Shown one piece after another: positions 27,567 through 35,627 of a stretch of DNA of 64,000 bases. The stretch comes from Aliiglaciecola sp. 3_MG-2023 (GTDB taxonomy: Bacteria > Pseudomonadota > Gammaproteobacteria > Enterobacterales > Alteromonadaceae). The stretch is from the NCBI RefSeq assembly GCF_030548205.1, contig NZ_JAUORV010000007.1:1-64000 (forward strand), given 5' to 3'. The stretch's first letter is position 1. Every line of letters starts with the position of its first letter. The position numbers were made by a program, and so were the translations under genes. The notes under the pieces are model-generated. The model was not told where the DNA came from. It did not search any database and saw nothing but the letters and a program-made list of their open reading frames with translations.

Positions 27567-27950
27567 TTACAAAGAAACAATCAATAATCCAATGGAACAT
27601 CCTAAGCCCACTGACCACACCAAACTTCTCAATATGTGTATATCTAACCAATAACAAAGGGCATAGATAAGCCGCGAGATAACAAATCCAATCGCTAAAT
27701 ACTGTGCTATATCACCTACATTTCTTGTGATCAACGCTGTTAATGCGCCAGGGATAAACATTATTAGTGCTTCAAAGCTATTTTCATGGACTGCGCGAGC
27801 TCGTGCGCCAAAACCGGTGAGTTTGCTTTGTTGGTCTCTTGGGGTTCGATTGTCATATCCGCCCATCTTATTTTGAGCATAGGCTAGGGGGGCTTTAAAT
27901 AGAATGGGCATAACAGTGGCAATAATTAAACAGATGATTATGGTGTTCAT
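27567..27950 (-). CDS. MAPEG family membrane protein
   Basis: A 127-residue protein with four hydrophobic segments. It carries the MAPEG signature region RDQQSKLTGFGARARAVHENSFEALIMFIPGAL, where the Arg and Glu-Asn residues of the glutathione-binding loop are retained. MAPEG proteins are glutathione-dependent membrane transferases or peroxidases; bacterial members of this size are mostly uncharacterised. Monocistronic. Confidence 0.85.
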   Translation of the reverse strand: MNTIIICLIIATVMPILFKAPLAYAQNKMGGYDNRTPRDQQSKLTGFGARARAVHENSFEALIMFIPGALTALITRNVGDIAQYLAIGFVISRLIYALCYWLDIHILRSLVWSVGLGCSIGLLIVSL

Positions 27951-28074
27951 AGAGTACTCGACTCGCTAAAAATTCTGAGTGTGATTTCAGATTAACATTT
28001 TCACCTTTGAATAAACAAACGGATATTCAATTTGCCCTGTTTATACGTCGTTTTTTAGGATTAAAAGACGATGT

Positions 28075-28111
28075 AAAAAAATGGCCGCTTCCTTAAATAT
28101 TGAGAGCGGCC
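28075..28111 (-). terminator. rho-independent terminator after the repeat lipoprotein
   Basis: Read on the minus strand: stem GGCCGCT / AGCGGCC followed by a run of seven T. It lies about 42 bp downstream of the stop at 28153. Confidence 0.88.
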
Positions 28112-28152
28112 GAAGAGTCGGGAGTGACATTGGGTACGATAAAAAGGGTGAT

Positions 28153-28833
28153 TTACTTGTCGTTGTCGAATTGAAATTCAATTTTATTGAGCAATTGCGC
28201 ATCATCAATATTGAGCTCAACTTCACGATACAGAATGATTTGGCCGGTTACGGTTGCACCTTGTTTTATACTTAAAGTCGGCACCGAATGCTTGCTGTTG
28301 TTACTCTTGTGGAAAATAATGTCTCCAAGCACTTGGGTATTATTGGTAAGTAGCATATTTCCAGTGTGAGTGCGCAATGAGCCTTCCACTAGAACACCAT
28401 TTAGGGTGATATCGCCATTCATGGTTTCAACATCTTCTGCGACCTTTGAAGAGGATTGCAAGCTGATATTACCGTTTACAGCCTTGACAAAACTGGCGCT
28501 GTTAAAATGCTGTTCAGCTTCAATGTCGCCATTTACTGTATTTGCGTTTTGAACAGATACATATGCGCCCATTTTGATACTGCCATTGACGGTGTCGACG
28601 CTACGAGCTTTGACGTCATCATGTAATTGAATGCTGCCGTTTACGGAGCTAACATTAGATACATGTTTACCTTGAGAAACTTCCAAATCTCCATATACGC
28701 TGCTTACACTATTGCCATGTGAGGTATCGTTACTTCCTCCCCCAACATGAATAATACAACCTGACAAAAACAAGACAGTAGAGCTGACGATTATGCCTTG
28801 TGAGAGTACTTTGAATGAATTCGCGATAAACAT
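28153..28833 (-). CDS. repeat-built lipoprotein, polymer-forming/beta-helix type
   Basis: A 226-residue protein with a lipobox (FLSGC, Cys26). After it comes a series of short repeats in which VNGSI, VNGDI or MNGDI recurs about every 20-23 residues (SSVNGSIQL, DTVNGSIKM, NTVNGDIEA, KAVNGNISL, ETMNGDITL). The pattern predicts a right-handed beta-helix of the DUF4097/bactofilin kind. No enzyme motif is seen; a structural surface or periplasmic role is likely. It has its own terminator and about 300 bp of upstream DNA. Confidence 0.7.
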   Translation of the reverse strand: MFIANSFKVLSQGIIVSSTVLFLSGCIIHVGGGSNDTSHGNSVSSVYGDLEVSQGKHVSNVSSVNGSIQLHDDVKARSVDTVNGSIKMGAYVSVQNANTVNGDIEAEQHFNSASFVKAVNGNISLQSSSKVAEDVETMNGDITLNGVLVEGSLRTHTGNMLLTNNTQVLGDIIFHKSNNSKHSVPTLSIKQGATVTGQIILYREVELNIDDAQLLNKIEFQFDNDK

Positions 28834-29137
28834 AATATTCCTAAGTAAGAGTAATTTTGCTAGTTTGAGTAATATTTTTGACAGAAGTTGCAGAACTCAG
28901 GCCAAGATTTTAGTATGTTGATTTTTAACGAGTTTTTAAATTTATCAAGTGGTGTGATTTATTTTTGTTGGCAAAATAACAATCAATTGGTCAATTAGCT
29001 AAATAGCTTAGTGATTTTAACAACGGAATTGACAGCACTAATTTATGCAAGCTCCAACATCCAGCATCAGGCGTCTGAAGGTTGGATGATAGAGCCATAT
29101 CCTTGGCGAGTTTCCATTCATTTTGCATACTGTTAGG
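28834..29137. other. intergenic region, no gene seen
   Basis: AT-rich, about 300 bp, carrying the upstream region of the repeat lipoprotein and the 3' side of the dehydrogenase unit. The only structure I see is a nested inverted repeat at about 29050-29090 (TCCAAC ... GTTGGA enclosing TCAG / CTGA), without a T-run. It might be a weak terminator for the 29138-31707 unit. Confidence 0.4.
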
Positions 29138-30025
29138 TCACTTTTTCTCTAATAAAGTGATCAAACTGGACGTGTCAAATCTTCCTCCACCATTGGCTTG
29201 AACTTGGCTATAAAACTGATCGACTAAGGCTGTGAGTGGTAAATGTGCGTTTGATACCCTTGCTTGATCTAACACAATACCCAGATCTTTACGCATCCAA
29301 TCTACAGCAAAGCCAAAATCAAATTGGTTGTCTAACATTGTACTTGCACGATTGTCCATCTGCCACGATTGAGCCGCACCTTTGGAAATGACTTCGACTA
29401 CTGCTTCAGCATCTAAACCATTTTGTTTAGCAAAGTGTAAAGCTTCAGATAGGCCTTGTACCACGCCAGCGATGCAGATCTGATTGACCATTTTAGCCAT
29501 TTGCCCACTGCCCACTGGACCTAAACGCTTTTGCATTTTTGCGTAACATCGAATTAGCGTTTCAATTTTTTGATACGTATCGGGATCAGCACCTACCATT
29601 ACCGTGAGGGAGCCACTTTGGGCACCGGCTTGACCACCAGAGACTGGCGCATCGGCATAACCGATATTCTTTGACTTGGCTATTTCCGACAATTCCTGAG
29701 CAACAGCAGCAGAAGTAGTTGTATGATCAACAAAAATACTGCCCGTCTTCATCGATTTAAATGCGCCTTCATCACCTATGGTCACTTCGCGCAAGTCGTT
29801 GTCGTTACCAACACAAGCAAACACCACATCTTTGCCTTTTGCCGCATCTTCAGGGGTTAACGCTTTGTCACCTTTATACTCTGCTAACCATAGATCTGAC
29901 TTGCTTTCAGTGCGATTGTATACAGTCACTTTGTGACCAGCATTAGCCAAAAATCCTGCCATAGGAAACCCCATGACACCTAAGCCAATAAAAGCGATAT
30001 TAAGAGAGTGTTCTTGGTTTGACAT
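29138..30025 (-). CDS. NAD(P)-dependent beta-hydroxyacid dehydrogenase
   Basis: A 295-residue member of the 3-hydroxyisobutyrate/tartronate semialdehyde reductase family. N-terminal Rossmann fold with GLGVMGFPMAGFLANAGHKVTVYNR, the substrate motif DAPVSGGQAGAQSGSLTVMVG, and the catalytic Lys in GQMAKMVNQICIAG. Substrate within the family (3-hydroxyisobutyrate, tartronate semialdehyde, succinic semialdehyde-type) cannot be fixed from sequence. It lies 17 bp downstream of the FMN-dependent enzyme and is likely cotranscribed. Confidence 0.88.
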   Translation of the reverse strand: MSNQEHSLNIAFIGLGVMGFPMAGFLANAGHKVTVYNRTESKSDLWLAEYKGDKALTPEDAAKGKDVVFACVGNDNDLREVTIGDEGAFKSMKTGSIFVDHTTTSAAVAQELSEIAKSKNIGYADAPVSGGQAGAQSGSLTVMVGADPDTYQKIETLIRCYAKMQKRLGPVGSGQMAKMVNQICIAGVVQGLSEALHFAKQNGLDAEAVVEVISKGAAQSWQMDNRASTMLDNQFDFGFAVDWMRKDLGIVLDQARVSNAHLPLTALVDQFYSQVQANGGGRFDTSSLITLLEKK

Positions 30026-30042
30026 TGGAATTCCTTGTAATA

Positions 30043-31707
30043 TTAAGCTTGTTTGGAGCTGATCAGTGTTTCCTCAGCCTTTTTTGTTTTCAGGCCACGA
30101 CTGGATTCTAAAACATATGATTTAGGCATGAAACATTCCACTGAAGACTCCTGCATTTCTTTTTCAAATTGTTGAGGATAATCATCGGTTAATAGACAGC
30201 CTTTCACAAGGCTGGGATATATCTCATCGTAGCGCTTAATTTCTGTTTGGCTTATGCGTCGATAGATGTGTCCTCTATTGATGGAACGATAGTCAGATAA
30301 TCCTGCAGAAGAGACGATGTCTAAGGTGGCGTGAACCGTTTCCTGGTGATAGCGAGCGACTCGTTGTGCTTTATCTTCAACTACGATCCCCTTAGCTAGA
30401 TGTTTATTCTGGGTCGCAATCCCAGTGGGACAATGATTTGTGTTGCAAACTAAACTCTGCACACAGCCTAACGCCATCATCATGCCACGAGCGCTATTAC
30501 ATATATCTGCCCCTACGGCGATATTTCGTACCACGTGAAATCCGGTAAACGCCTTACCACTGGCTATAACTTTGATATCTTTTTTAAGATCAAATCCTTG
30601 TAGAATATCGCAAACATACACCAGCGCTTCCCGCAATGGCATGCCCACTGAGTTAGAGTATTCCAGTGGCGCAGCACCTGTTCCGCCTTCCCCTCCATCG
30701 ACGGTAATGAAATCCGGTTTGATGCCGCTTTGAAGCATGGCTTTACACATGGCCACAAATTCACTTTTTTGACCAATACAGAGCTTAAATCCAATGGGTT
30801 TTCCGCCGGATAAATCTCGTAACTGTTGAATAAAGTCCATCATTTCAAGGGGGGAGGAAAACGCACTATGCCCTGGAGGTGAGTCAACTCGTGTCCCGGG
30901 TTCGACTAACCTTATTCGAGCTATTTCAGGGGTGTTTTTGTCCGCAGGAAGAATACCGCCATGACCCGGTTTAGCACCTTGAGATAGCTTAATCTCAATC
31001 ATTTTAATTGACTGATGCTGAGCTACCTGTTGAAAAGCCTCTGGCGCAAACTTTCCCTTATTGTCACGGCATCCAAAATAGCCTGTACCAATTTGCCATA
31101 CAAGATCGCCGCCATTTTCGAGGTGGTAAGGGCTCACGCTGCCTTCTCCGGTATTGTGATAAAAATTACCCAGTTTAGCCCCTTTATTTAAGGCACGAAT
31201 AGCATTGGCACTTAGTGCCCCAAAACTCATGGCGGAGATATTAAAAACACTGGCTTCATAAGGCTGTTTACAATCCGGTCCACCTACCTTAACTCTGGGT
31301 TCTTCCTGTGTTTCATCATAATGTATAGCGCTCACTGAATGACTGATCCATTCGTAACCTACATTTTGTGTATGCAATTTGGTTCCGTAGGGCAGGGAAT
31401 CTAACTGTCCTTTTGCACGCTGGTAAATGACGGAACGAAACATTCGGTTAACGGGTACACCATCGGTTTCTGATTCAAAAAAATATTGACGTAAAAAAGG
31501 TCTAATATCTTCCATTAGCCATCTGCCATGACCTACTACTGGAAAATTTCGTAGCAGTGCATGTTTACACTGGAAAATATCGTAGAAACCGACAATGGTA
31601 AGAGGGATAAGAATTATCAAACCCCACAAAGAGATGGACCATAAATTCGAGGCTAAGATTAATAACCCCCAGCTTAAAAAACAAAAAACATAAAATGCGA
31701 GTCGCAT
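30043..31707 (-). CDS. FMN-binding glutamate synthase-family protein with membrane anchor
   Basis: A 554-residue protein. Two N-terminal transmembrane helices (about 1-45) are followed by a GltB-type FMN/iron-sulphur barrel: ISAMSFGALSANAIRALNKGA, GEGSVSPYH, KLSQGAKPGHGGILP, FITVDGGEGGTGAAPLEYSNSVG and the Cys-containing end SLVCNTNHCPTGIATQNKHL. It lacks the amidotransferase domain, as in the YerD-like branch. Physiological reaction and electron donor are unknown. I choose the ATG at 31707 because GGGGAA lies just upstream; an ATG four codons earlier has no such site. Confidence 0.88.
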   Translation of the reverse strand: MRLAFYVFCFLSWGLLILASNLWSISLWGLIILIPLTIVGFYDIFQCKHALLRNFPVVGHGRWLMEDIRPFLRQYFFESETDGVPVNRMFRSVIYQRAKGQLDSLPYGTKLHTQNVGYEWISHSVSAIHYDETQEEPRVKVGGPDCKQPYEASVFNISAMSFGALSANAIRALNKGAKLGNFYHNTGEGSVSPYHLENGGDLVWQIGTGYFGCRDNKGKFAPEAFQQVAQHQSIKMIEIKLSQGAKPGHGGILPADKNTPEIARIRLVEPGTRVDSPPGHSAFSSPLEMMDFIQQLRDLSGGKPIGFKLCIGQKSEFVAMCKAMLQSGIKPDFITVDGGEGGTGAAPLEYSNSVGMPLREALVYVCDILQGFDLKKDIKVIASGKAFTGFHVVRNIAVGADICNSARGMMMALGCVQSLVCNTNHCPTGIATQNKHLAKGIVVEDKAQRVARYHQETVHATLDIVSSAGLSDYRSINRGHIYRRISQTEIKRYDEIYPSLVKGCLLTDDYPQQFEKEMQESSVECFMPKSYVLESSRGLKTKKAEETLISSKQA

Positions 31708-31768
31708 AACTTTCCCCATTTGGTCACAAATCTACAGTCTAGATGACTTGATTACTTCGTGATTTATT

Positions 31769-33088
31769 TTATAACGATAACCTTAGATTAGATTGCACTT
31801 CTTGTATGAGTGTTTTGGGCACTTGATGTTCGTTGGCCAAATCGTGCCAACGTGACACCTGTTCTACAACCTCATCTATAATCCGATCAATTTTTCGTTT
31901 ATTAAAAATTGGACTGAGCTGAGTGAAGGTATAGAAATCCTCTCTATCAAAGTTATCACGCTTACCATTTATTGACATCCAATGACTATTTACCCATCTG
32001 CTGCCTGGTTTATAGCTGTAGGCCAAATCGTAGGCTGGGGCTAAACACCATTGCTGTTCCTGGTTAAACATAAACGAAATATTTTTAGCATGATCATCAT
32101 GATTTCTAGCGACAACATTAAATACCATTCTTCTAAATATCTGTTCCGCTTCTTTGGCTGATAAACGCAAACGGCGAGCTACATCAAATAGTTCAGCATA
32201 AGAATAAATACCTACCTGTTTAAAGCTAACATGGGCGAGCCCATTGAGAGTTTGTACGTGTATTTTATCATTTCCAATTCGATCAAATCTTTGGGTGATA
32301 AAGTGTCGCCGTTTCCCTTCGTTTAGCAATAAACATGGCATCATATCAATTTGGCAAGCGGTTGCCATTAGATAGTATACATATTCCATTGCGCCATATC
32401 CCATGGGATCACCAAATGTTTCCTGGCTCTTGTTATGCTCACTAACACCGTCAAATTTCATTAAATAATGCTTAAAGCCTTCAGGGGCATTAGTTTGTCC
32501 TGAACGTACTTGGGTAAAGTCTGAATTAAACGCCAGAACCGCTTTAGGCCTTGCGCCACCAGCACTAATACCCACAGACATTAGCGCCATCATGGCTTCT
32601 TTGTCTTCGTGACCCTGTTTATGCAAAGACACATTAAATTCAGAGCGTTGATTCACAATGTCTTGTGCTATTTCTACCAGGTTTTCAACCTCTAGTTGTT
32701 GGGAAGAGTTGAGGTTTTTGTGACGAGTCGCGGGGGCAAAGGTTAACGCACCCATGCCACGAGTTCCGGTGTATTTTAATCGTTGAAGAGGGGTGATATC
32801 ACTGGGTGATTTTCCCTGTGAAGCAACCCAGGCATTCATCACAGCGTTACCAAAGTCATCAGGCAATGAGTCTGCAACTAAACCAGGTAAACCTTTAAAT
32901 GCATTAAAATCAGTTTCTGGAAAAGTATATATTTGTTTCGATAATGGCATCTTAATCGGGGACAACTGTATCCCGCGTTTAATAAATTCAGTTGAATACT
33001 CAAATGCACCTAATTGCTTATCAAGATCATAACTTACTGCGCCAACTTGTTGATCCTGATAATTTACGATAACGACTTCATTTACCAT
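31769..33088 (-). CDS. hipA: HipA-family serine/threonine kinase toxin
   Basis: A 439-residue protein. The N-terminal HipA domain is followed by the ATP-binding P-loop-like VGISAGGARPKAVLAF, the catalytic loop ARNHDDHAKNISFMF and the metal-binding LAPAYDLAYSY. HipA kinases phosphorylate translation components such as GltX and promote persistence, and are neutralised by HipB. All catalytic residues appear intact. The start overlaps the upstream antitoxin by 7 bp. Confidence 0.93.
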   Translation of the reverse strand: MVNEVVIVNYQDQQVGAVSYDLDKQLGAFEYSTEFIKRGIQLSPIKMPLSKQIYTFPETDFNAFKGLPGLVADSLPDDFGNAVMNAWVASQGKSPSDITPLQRLKYTGTRGMGALTFAPATRHKNLNSSQQLEVENLVEIAQDIVNQRSEFNVSLHKQGHEDKEAMMALMSVGISAGGARPKAVLAFNSDFTQVRSGQTNAPEGFKHYLMKFDGVSEHNKSQETFGDPMGYGAMEYVYYLMATACQIDMMPCLLLNEGKRRHFITQRFDRIGNDKIHVQTLNGLAHVSFKQVGIYSYAELFDVARRLRLSAKEAEQIFRRMVFNVVARNHDDHAKNISFMFNQEQQWCLAPAYDLAYSYKPGSRWVNSHWMSINGKRDNFDREDFYTFTQLSPIFNKRKIDRIIDEVVEQVSRWHDLANEHQVPKTLIQEVQSNLRLSL

Positions 33089-33396
33089 GCTGCATCACCT
33101 TTTTTCGTAGCTGGATTATTGCCTGATGCCCGTTGTCTTTTTTGGCCCTGCCGTTTGGCTAATTGAATAGGTGATTCTGTTGGAATAGGAATAAATAGAT
33201 CTAGCTGTTTAGTTAAGCCTAATGCAACTAAAATTGCGACCACAGTCTCTAATTGAGCCTGGCCTTTTTCTGCACGCATAATAACCTTTCTTGAGAGGCC
33301 TGTTTTATCTGCAATATCTTGTTGCGTTAAATCTGCATTTAATCGCGCTTGTTTGAGGCGGTCGCCTAGATTAGTGATAATTTCTTTGACTAACAT
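33082..33396 (-). CDS. hipB: HipB-like XRE antitoxin
   Basis: A 104-residue DNA-binding protein. The Xre helix-turn-helix covers about 12-65 (LTQQDIADKTGLSRKVIMRAEKG and LETVVAILVALGL). The basic C-terminal tail (KRQGQKRQRASG) is longer than in E. coli HipB. Expected to bind HipA and repress the operon. Its upstream region carries repeated GGGACNTTA boxes, likely operators. Confidence 0.9.
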   Translation of the reverse strand: MLVKEIITNLGDRLKQARLNADLTQQDIADKTGLSRKVIMRAEKGQAQLETVVAILVALGLTKQLDLFIPIPTESPIQLAKRQGQKRQRASGNNPATKKGDAAW

Positions 33397-33419
33397 AATA
33401 ATTTTAAAGTCATCCTAAT

Positions 33420-33546
33420 GGGACGTTAACCAGGGGTTTCCCATATAATGTCCCTAAATAGTTACTTTATCAAGAAAAGTTTTAATGTTCCATTTTGGTT
33501 ACATTATGATGATTTTTGTATGTAATGGTTTTTTATTGGGACTTTA
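33420..33546. promoter_or_regulatory. repeated GGGACNTTA boxes upstream of hipBA (putative HipB operators)
   Basis: Three boxes fit GGGACNTTA: GGGACGTTA at 33420-33428, its inverse TAATGTCCC at 33446-33454, and GGGACTTTA at 33538-33546. A degenerate fourth, TAATGTTCC, is at 33483-33491. The first pair is inverted around about 17 bp. Such spaced inverted boxes upstream of hipB are how HipB autoregulates in E. coli; binding here is inferred. Confidence 0.6.
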
Positions 33547-33558
33547 ATGTGATATGGA

Positions 33559-34005
33559 TTACAAGATGCTATTTTCAAAAAAACTCTTGATTTCAACGGG
33601 ATCTAAATCAATGCCTTGGGACTCTAACCACTCAACAGCTTCATCAATAGAATCAAAGAAAGCGTAATTAACATCCATCGCCCTATAACCTGACGAGAGT
33701 TGCTGCTTAATTGTATTACTTACATCTGAATTAAGGATCACTACTGCAATGGACGTTATGCCATATTTTTTACGAAATTTTGTTTGCTCTAAAAAAATCT
33801 CATAGGCTGAAGGAGGGAATAAACTCTCACCATACAGGCAACTTAACTGTCCCCAAGGGCGAGTACTGTCAATAAATTCTAAACTCGAACTGGTGGTTTG
33901 AATGCCTTTCTCAAGCGCTTCGTCATTCCAAGGCCCTCGACCACTAAATAGTAAAACCTGTCGGCAATTACCTACAACGTAATCCCCATGTTCCCATAAT
34001 TTCAT
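33559..34005 (-). CDS. unknown protein, possible SpoIIAA/STAS-like fold
   Basis: A 148-residue soluble protein. The alternation of hydrophobic strands and the C-terminal segment FFDSIDEAVEWLESQG recall SpoIIAA-like (STAS-type) proteins, where an F..s.deA..WL helix is common. I cannot match it to a named family with confidence. No signal peptide. Sits between hipBA and the GlcNAc regulator; function unknown. Confidence 0.5.
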   Translation of the reverse strand: MKLWEHGDYVVGNCRQVLLFSGRGPWNDEALEKGIQTTSSSLEFIDSTRPWGQLSCLYGESLFPPSAYEIFLEQTKFRKKYGITSIAVVILNSDVSNTIKQQLSSGYRAMDVNYAFFDSIDEAVEWLESQGIDLDPVEIKSFFENSIL

Positions 34006-34160
34006 TAGGCCTCAGTTACTCTTTCAAGTTTACTTAGCACATCATCCTTTCAAAACTATGCTGGATGAAGCGTTATTGACAAAATAATTAACCTGAAGGT
34101 TAAAATAATAGGCTAACGTAAACAAGTTGATTTTTTACTTAAACAACTTTTAGTTATCCA

Positions 34161-35300
34161 TTAACCCCGTTTGAAAAAGTAAAAGGCAGGGATGGCCGTA
34201 ACCCCTTTTTCAAGAATATCGTTACCATCGGCTAAGTGAATCTTAGGGGTAGGCGCGTATACATCTCCAAAAGATGGCCCTGTTACTACTACTTTTTGCG
34301 ATAGAAGCTTCTGCAGTTCAATTGGCAGTCGACCAGTAAATACGATGGCTTCGGGATCGAGTAAACTTTGAATCGCTTTTAATGGAAACTTCATTGCTTC
34401 CACACAGGCTGTCACCCAAGACATAATATTCGTGTCTTGGCGGTCTATGGCAGACTGTATTTTTTCAGGAGTGGCTTCTTCACCCCACACAGCAGTTAAA
34501 TGTTTATATAGTGAGCCTAAGGTGGGCCTCAAAAGGGATTTATCACTGCTAAACAATGCGGAAATTTCCCCAGCATTTCCATAAGCGCCATCAACAACTT
34601 CACCATCAAAAACAAATCCTCCCCCTACATCTAGGGTAAATAACATTAAATAGAAGCTTTGTAATTTTGCGCCTTTCTGGGTGAGAGAAAAACCAATGGA
34701 AGCTGCGTTACCGTCATTTTCAACAAAACATTGATGGCCGTATTTTTTAGCAAAGGTTTCTTGGAAATTCACCACCGACCAGCCTTGAGGATCTTGCTGG
34801 GAACAAATGCATCCTTCTACATTGGTAAAAAAGCCAGAAATAGAAATACCAATTCCCAATACATTAATGCCTGAAGCCAGTTCCGCAAACAATTTATCAA
34901 GCATGGCTATCGCCGCTTTAATTGCTAATTCAGCCGATAAAAACGTACCATCTTGACAAAACCTAACAATATTCGTGCGGTCAAGATCATCTAATAAAAC
35001 AACGACCCTATCGTGTTCAAATATGACACCGACACTTGCGAACACCCCAGGTTGTAAGGTTAAGTAGGTGGCAGGTTGGCCTCGTTGACCGGCTATCTTA
35101 GAATGCTCAGCGACTATCCCTAAAGATATGAGATGTTTAGTCAAACGAGTTAAAGTTTGATTTGATAAACCCGTTGATTTAGCAATTTCCGCCCTTGTGG
35201 CTTTCCCATTTCTTCGAATATTCTCTATTACTTTCTTGTGACTACTATTTAGCTGTTTTTCAATTGACGAAATAGAGCTGACTGTTTGTTGCGTGTGCAC
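34161..35300 (-). CDS. ROK-family transcriptional repressor of the GlcNAc locus
   Basis: A 379-residue NagC/Mlc-type regulator. The winged helix at about 18-75 contains RAEIAKSTGLSNQTLTRLTKHL. A ROK effector domain follows, with GIGISISGF, FVENDGNAASIGFS, LDVGGGFVFDGEVVDGAYGNAGE and VVFTGRLP-like motifs. The usual CxCGxxGCxE zinc site after GNAGE is missing. It is divergent from the TonB-receptor gene. The shared region has copies of a TTAATTACCA element, one forming a palindrome on the receptor promoter, which this protein most likely binds. GlcNAc or a phosphorylated form is the probable inducer (inference). Confidence 0.85.
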   Translation of the reverse strand: MHTQQTVSSISSIEKQLNSSHKKVIENIRRNGKATRAEIAKSTGLSNQTLTRLTKHLISLGIVAEHSKIAGQRGQPATYLTLQPGVFASVGVIFEHDRVVVLLDDLDRTNIVRFCQDGTFLSAELAIKAAIAMLDKLFAELASGINVLGIGISISGFFTNVEGCICSQQDPQGWSVVNFQETFAKKYGHQCFVENDGNAASIGFSLTQKGAKLQSFYLMLFTLDVGGGFVFDGEVVDGAYGNAGEISALFSSDKSLLRPTLGSLYKHLTAVWGEEATPEKIQSAIDRQDTNIMSWVTACVEAMKFPLKAIQSLLDPEAIVFTGRLPIELQKLLSQKVVVTGPSFGDVYAPTPKIHLADGNDILEKGVTAIPAFYFFKRG

Positions 35301-35385
35301 TTATATCTCCTTGTGGGATGTAAATGACAGATTTCAATGGTGATCATCAAATACGTCCATCAAAGTAGAATACCAATATGGAAAC

Positions 35386-35591
35386 TTAATTACCATATTG
35401 ATATTTAAGTTTGCAGAATATACAGGTTCGACCAACTGTTATATATCAAGTGTTTTTATATAACCACATGATATTTAAGTATTTAATTTTATTTTTCAGT
35501 TTATTAATGAAATATTAAATATTGCAGTGGTAATTAAGTGTTGACAATTTACCCAACTTTCCGCTAGTTTAATTACCAGAGTGGTAATTAA
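35386..35591. promoter_or_regulatory. TTAATTACCA operator elements of the GlcNAc locus
   Basis: The element TTAATTACCA occurs at 35386-35395, inverted (TGGTAATTAA) at 35528-35537, and as a perfect palindrome at 35569-35591: arms TTAATTACCA and TGGTAATTAA around GAG. An extra inverted pair CAATATGG / CCATATTG (35374-35381, 35393-35400) surrounds the first. Three copies spaced over 200 bp between divergent genes suggest DNA looping by a dimeric repressor such as the adjacent ROK protein. Confidence 0.75.
35541..35570 (+). promoter_or_regulatory. promoter of the TonB-receptor/GlcNAc operon
   Basis: Consensus -35 TTGACA (35541-35546) and -10 TAGTTT (35565-35570) with an 18-bp spacer. The palindromic operator begins at the last two bases of the -10 and covers the start point, the geometry expected for direct repression. 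Confidence 0.7.
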
Positions 35592-35627
35592 TAATTATAA
35601 ATACACCGTCAACATTGAGGAAAATTC

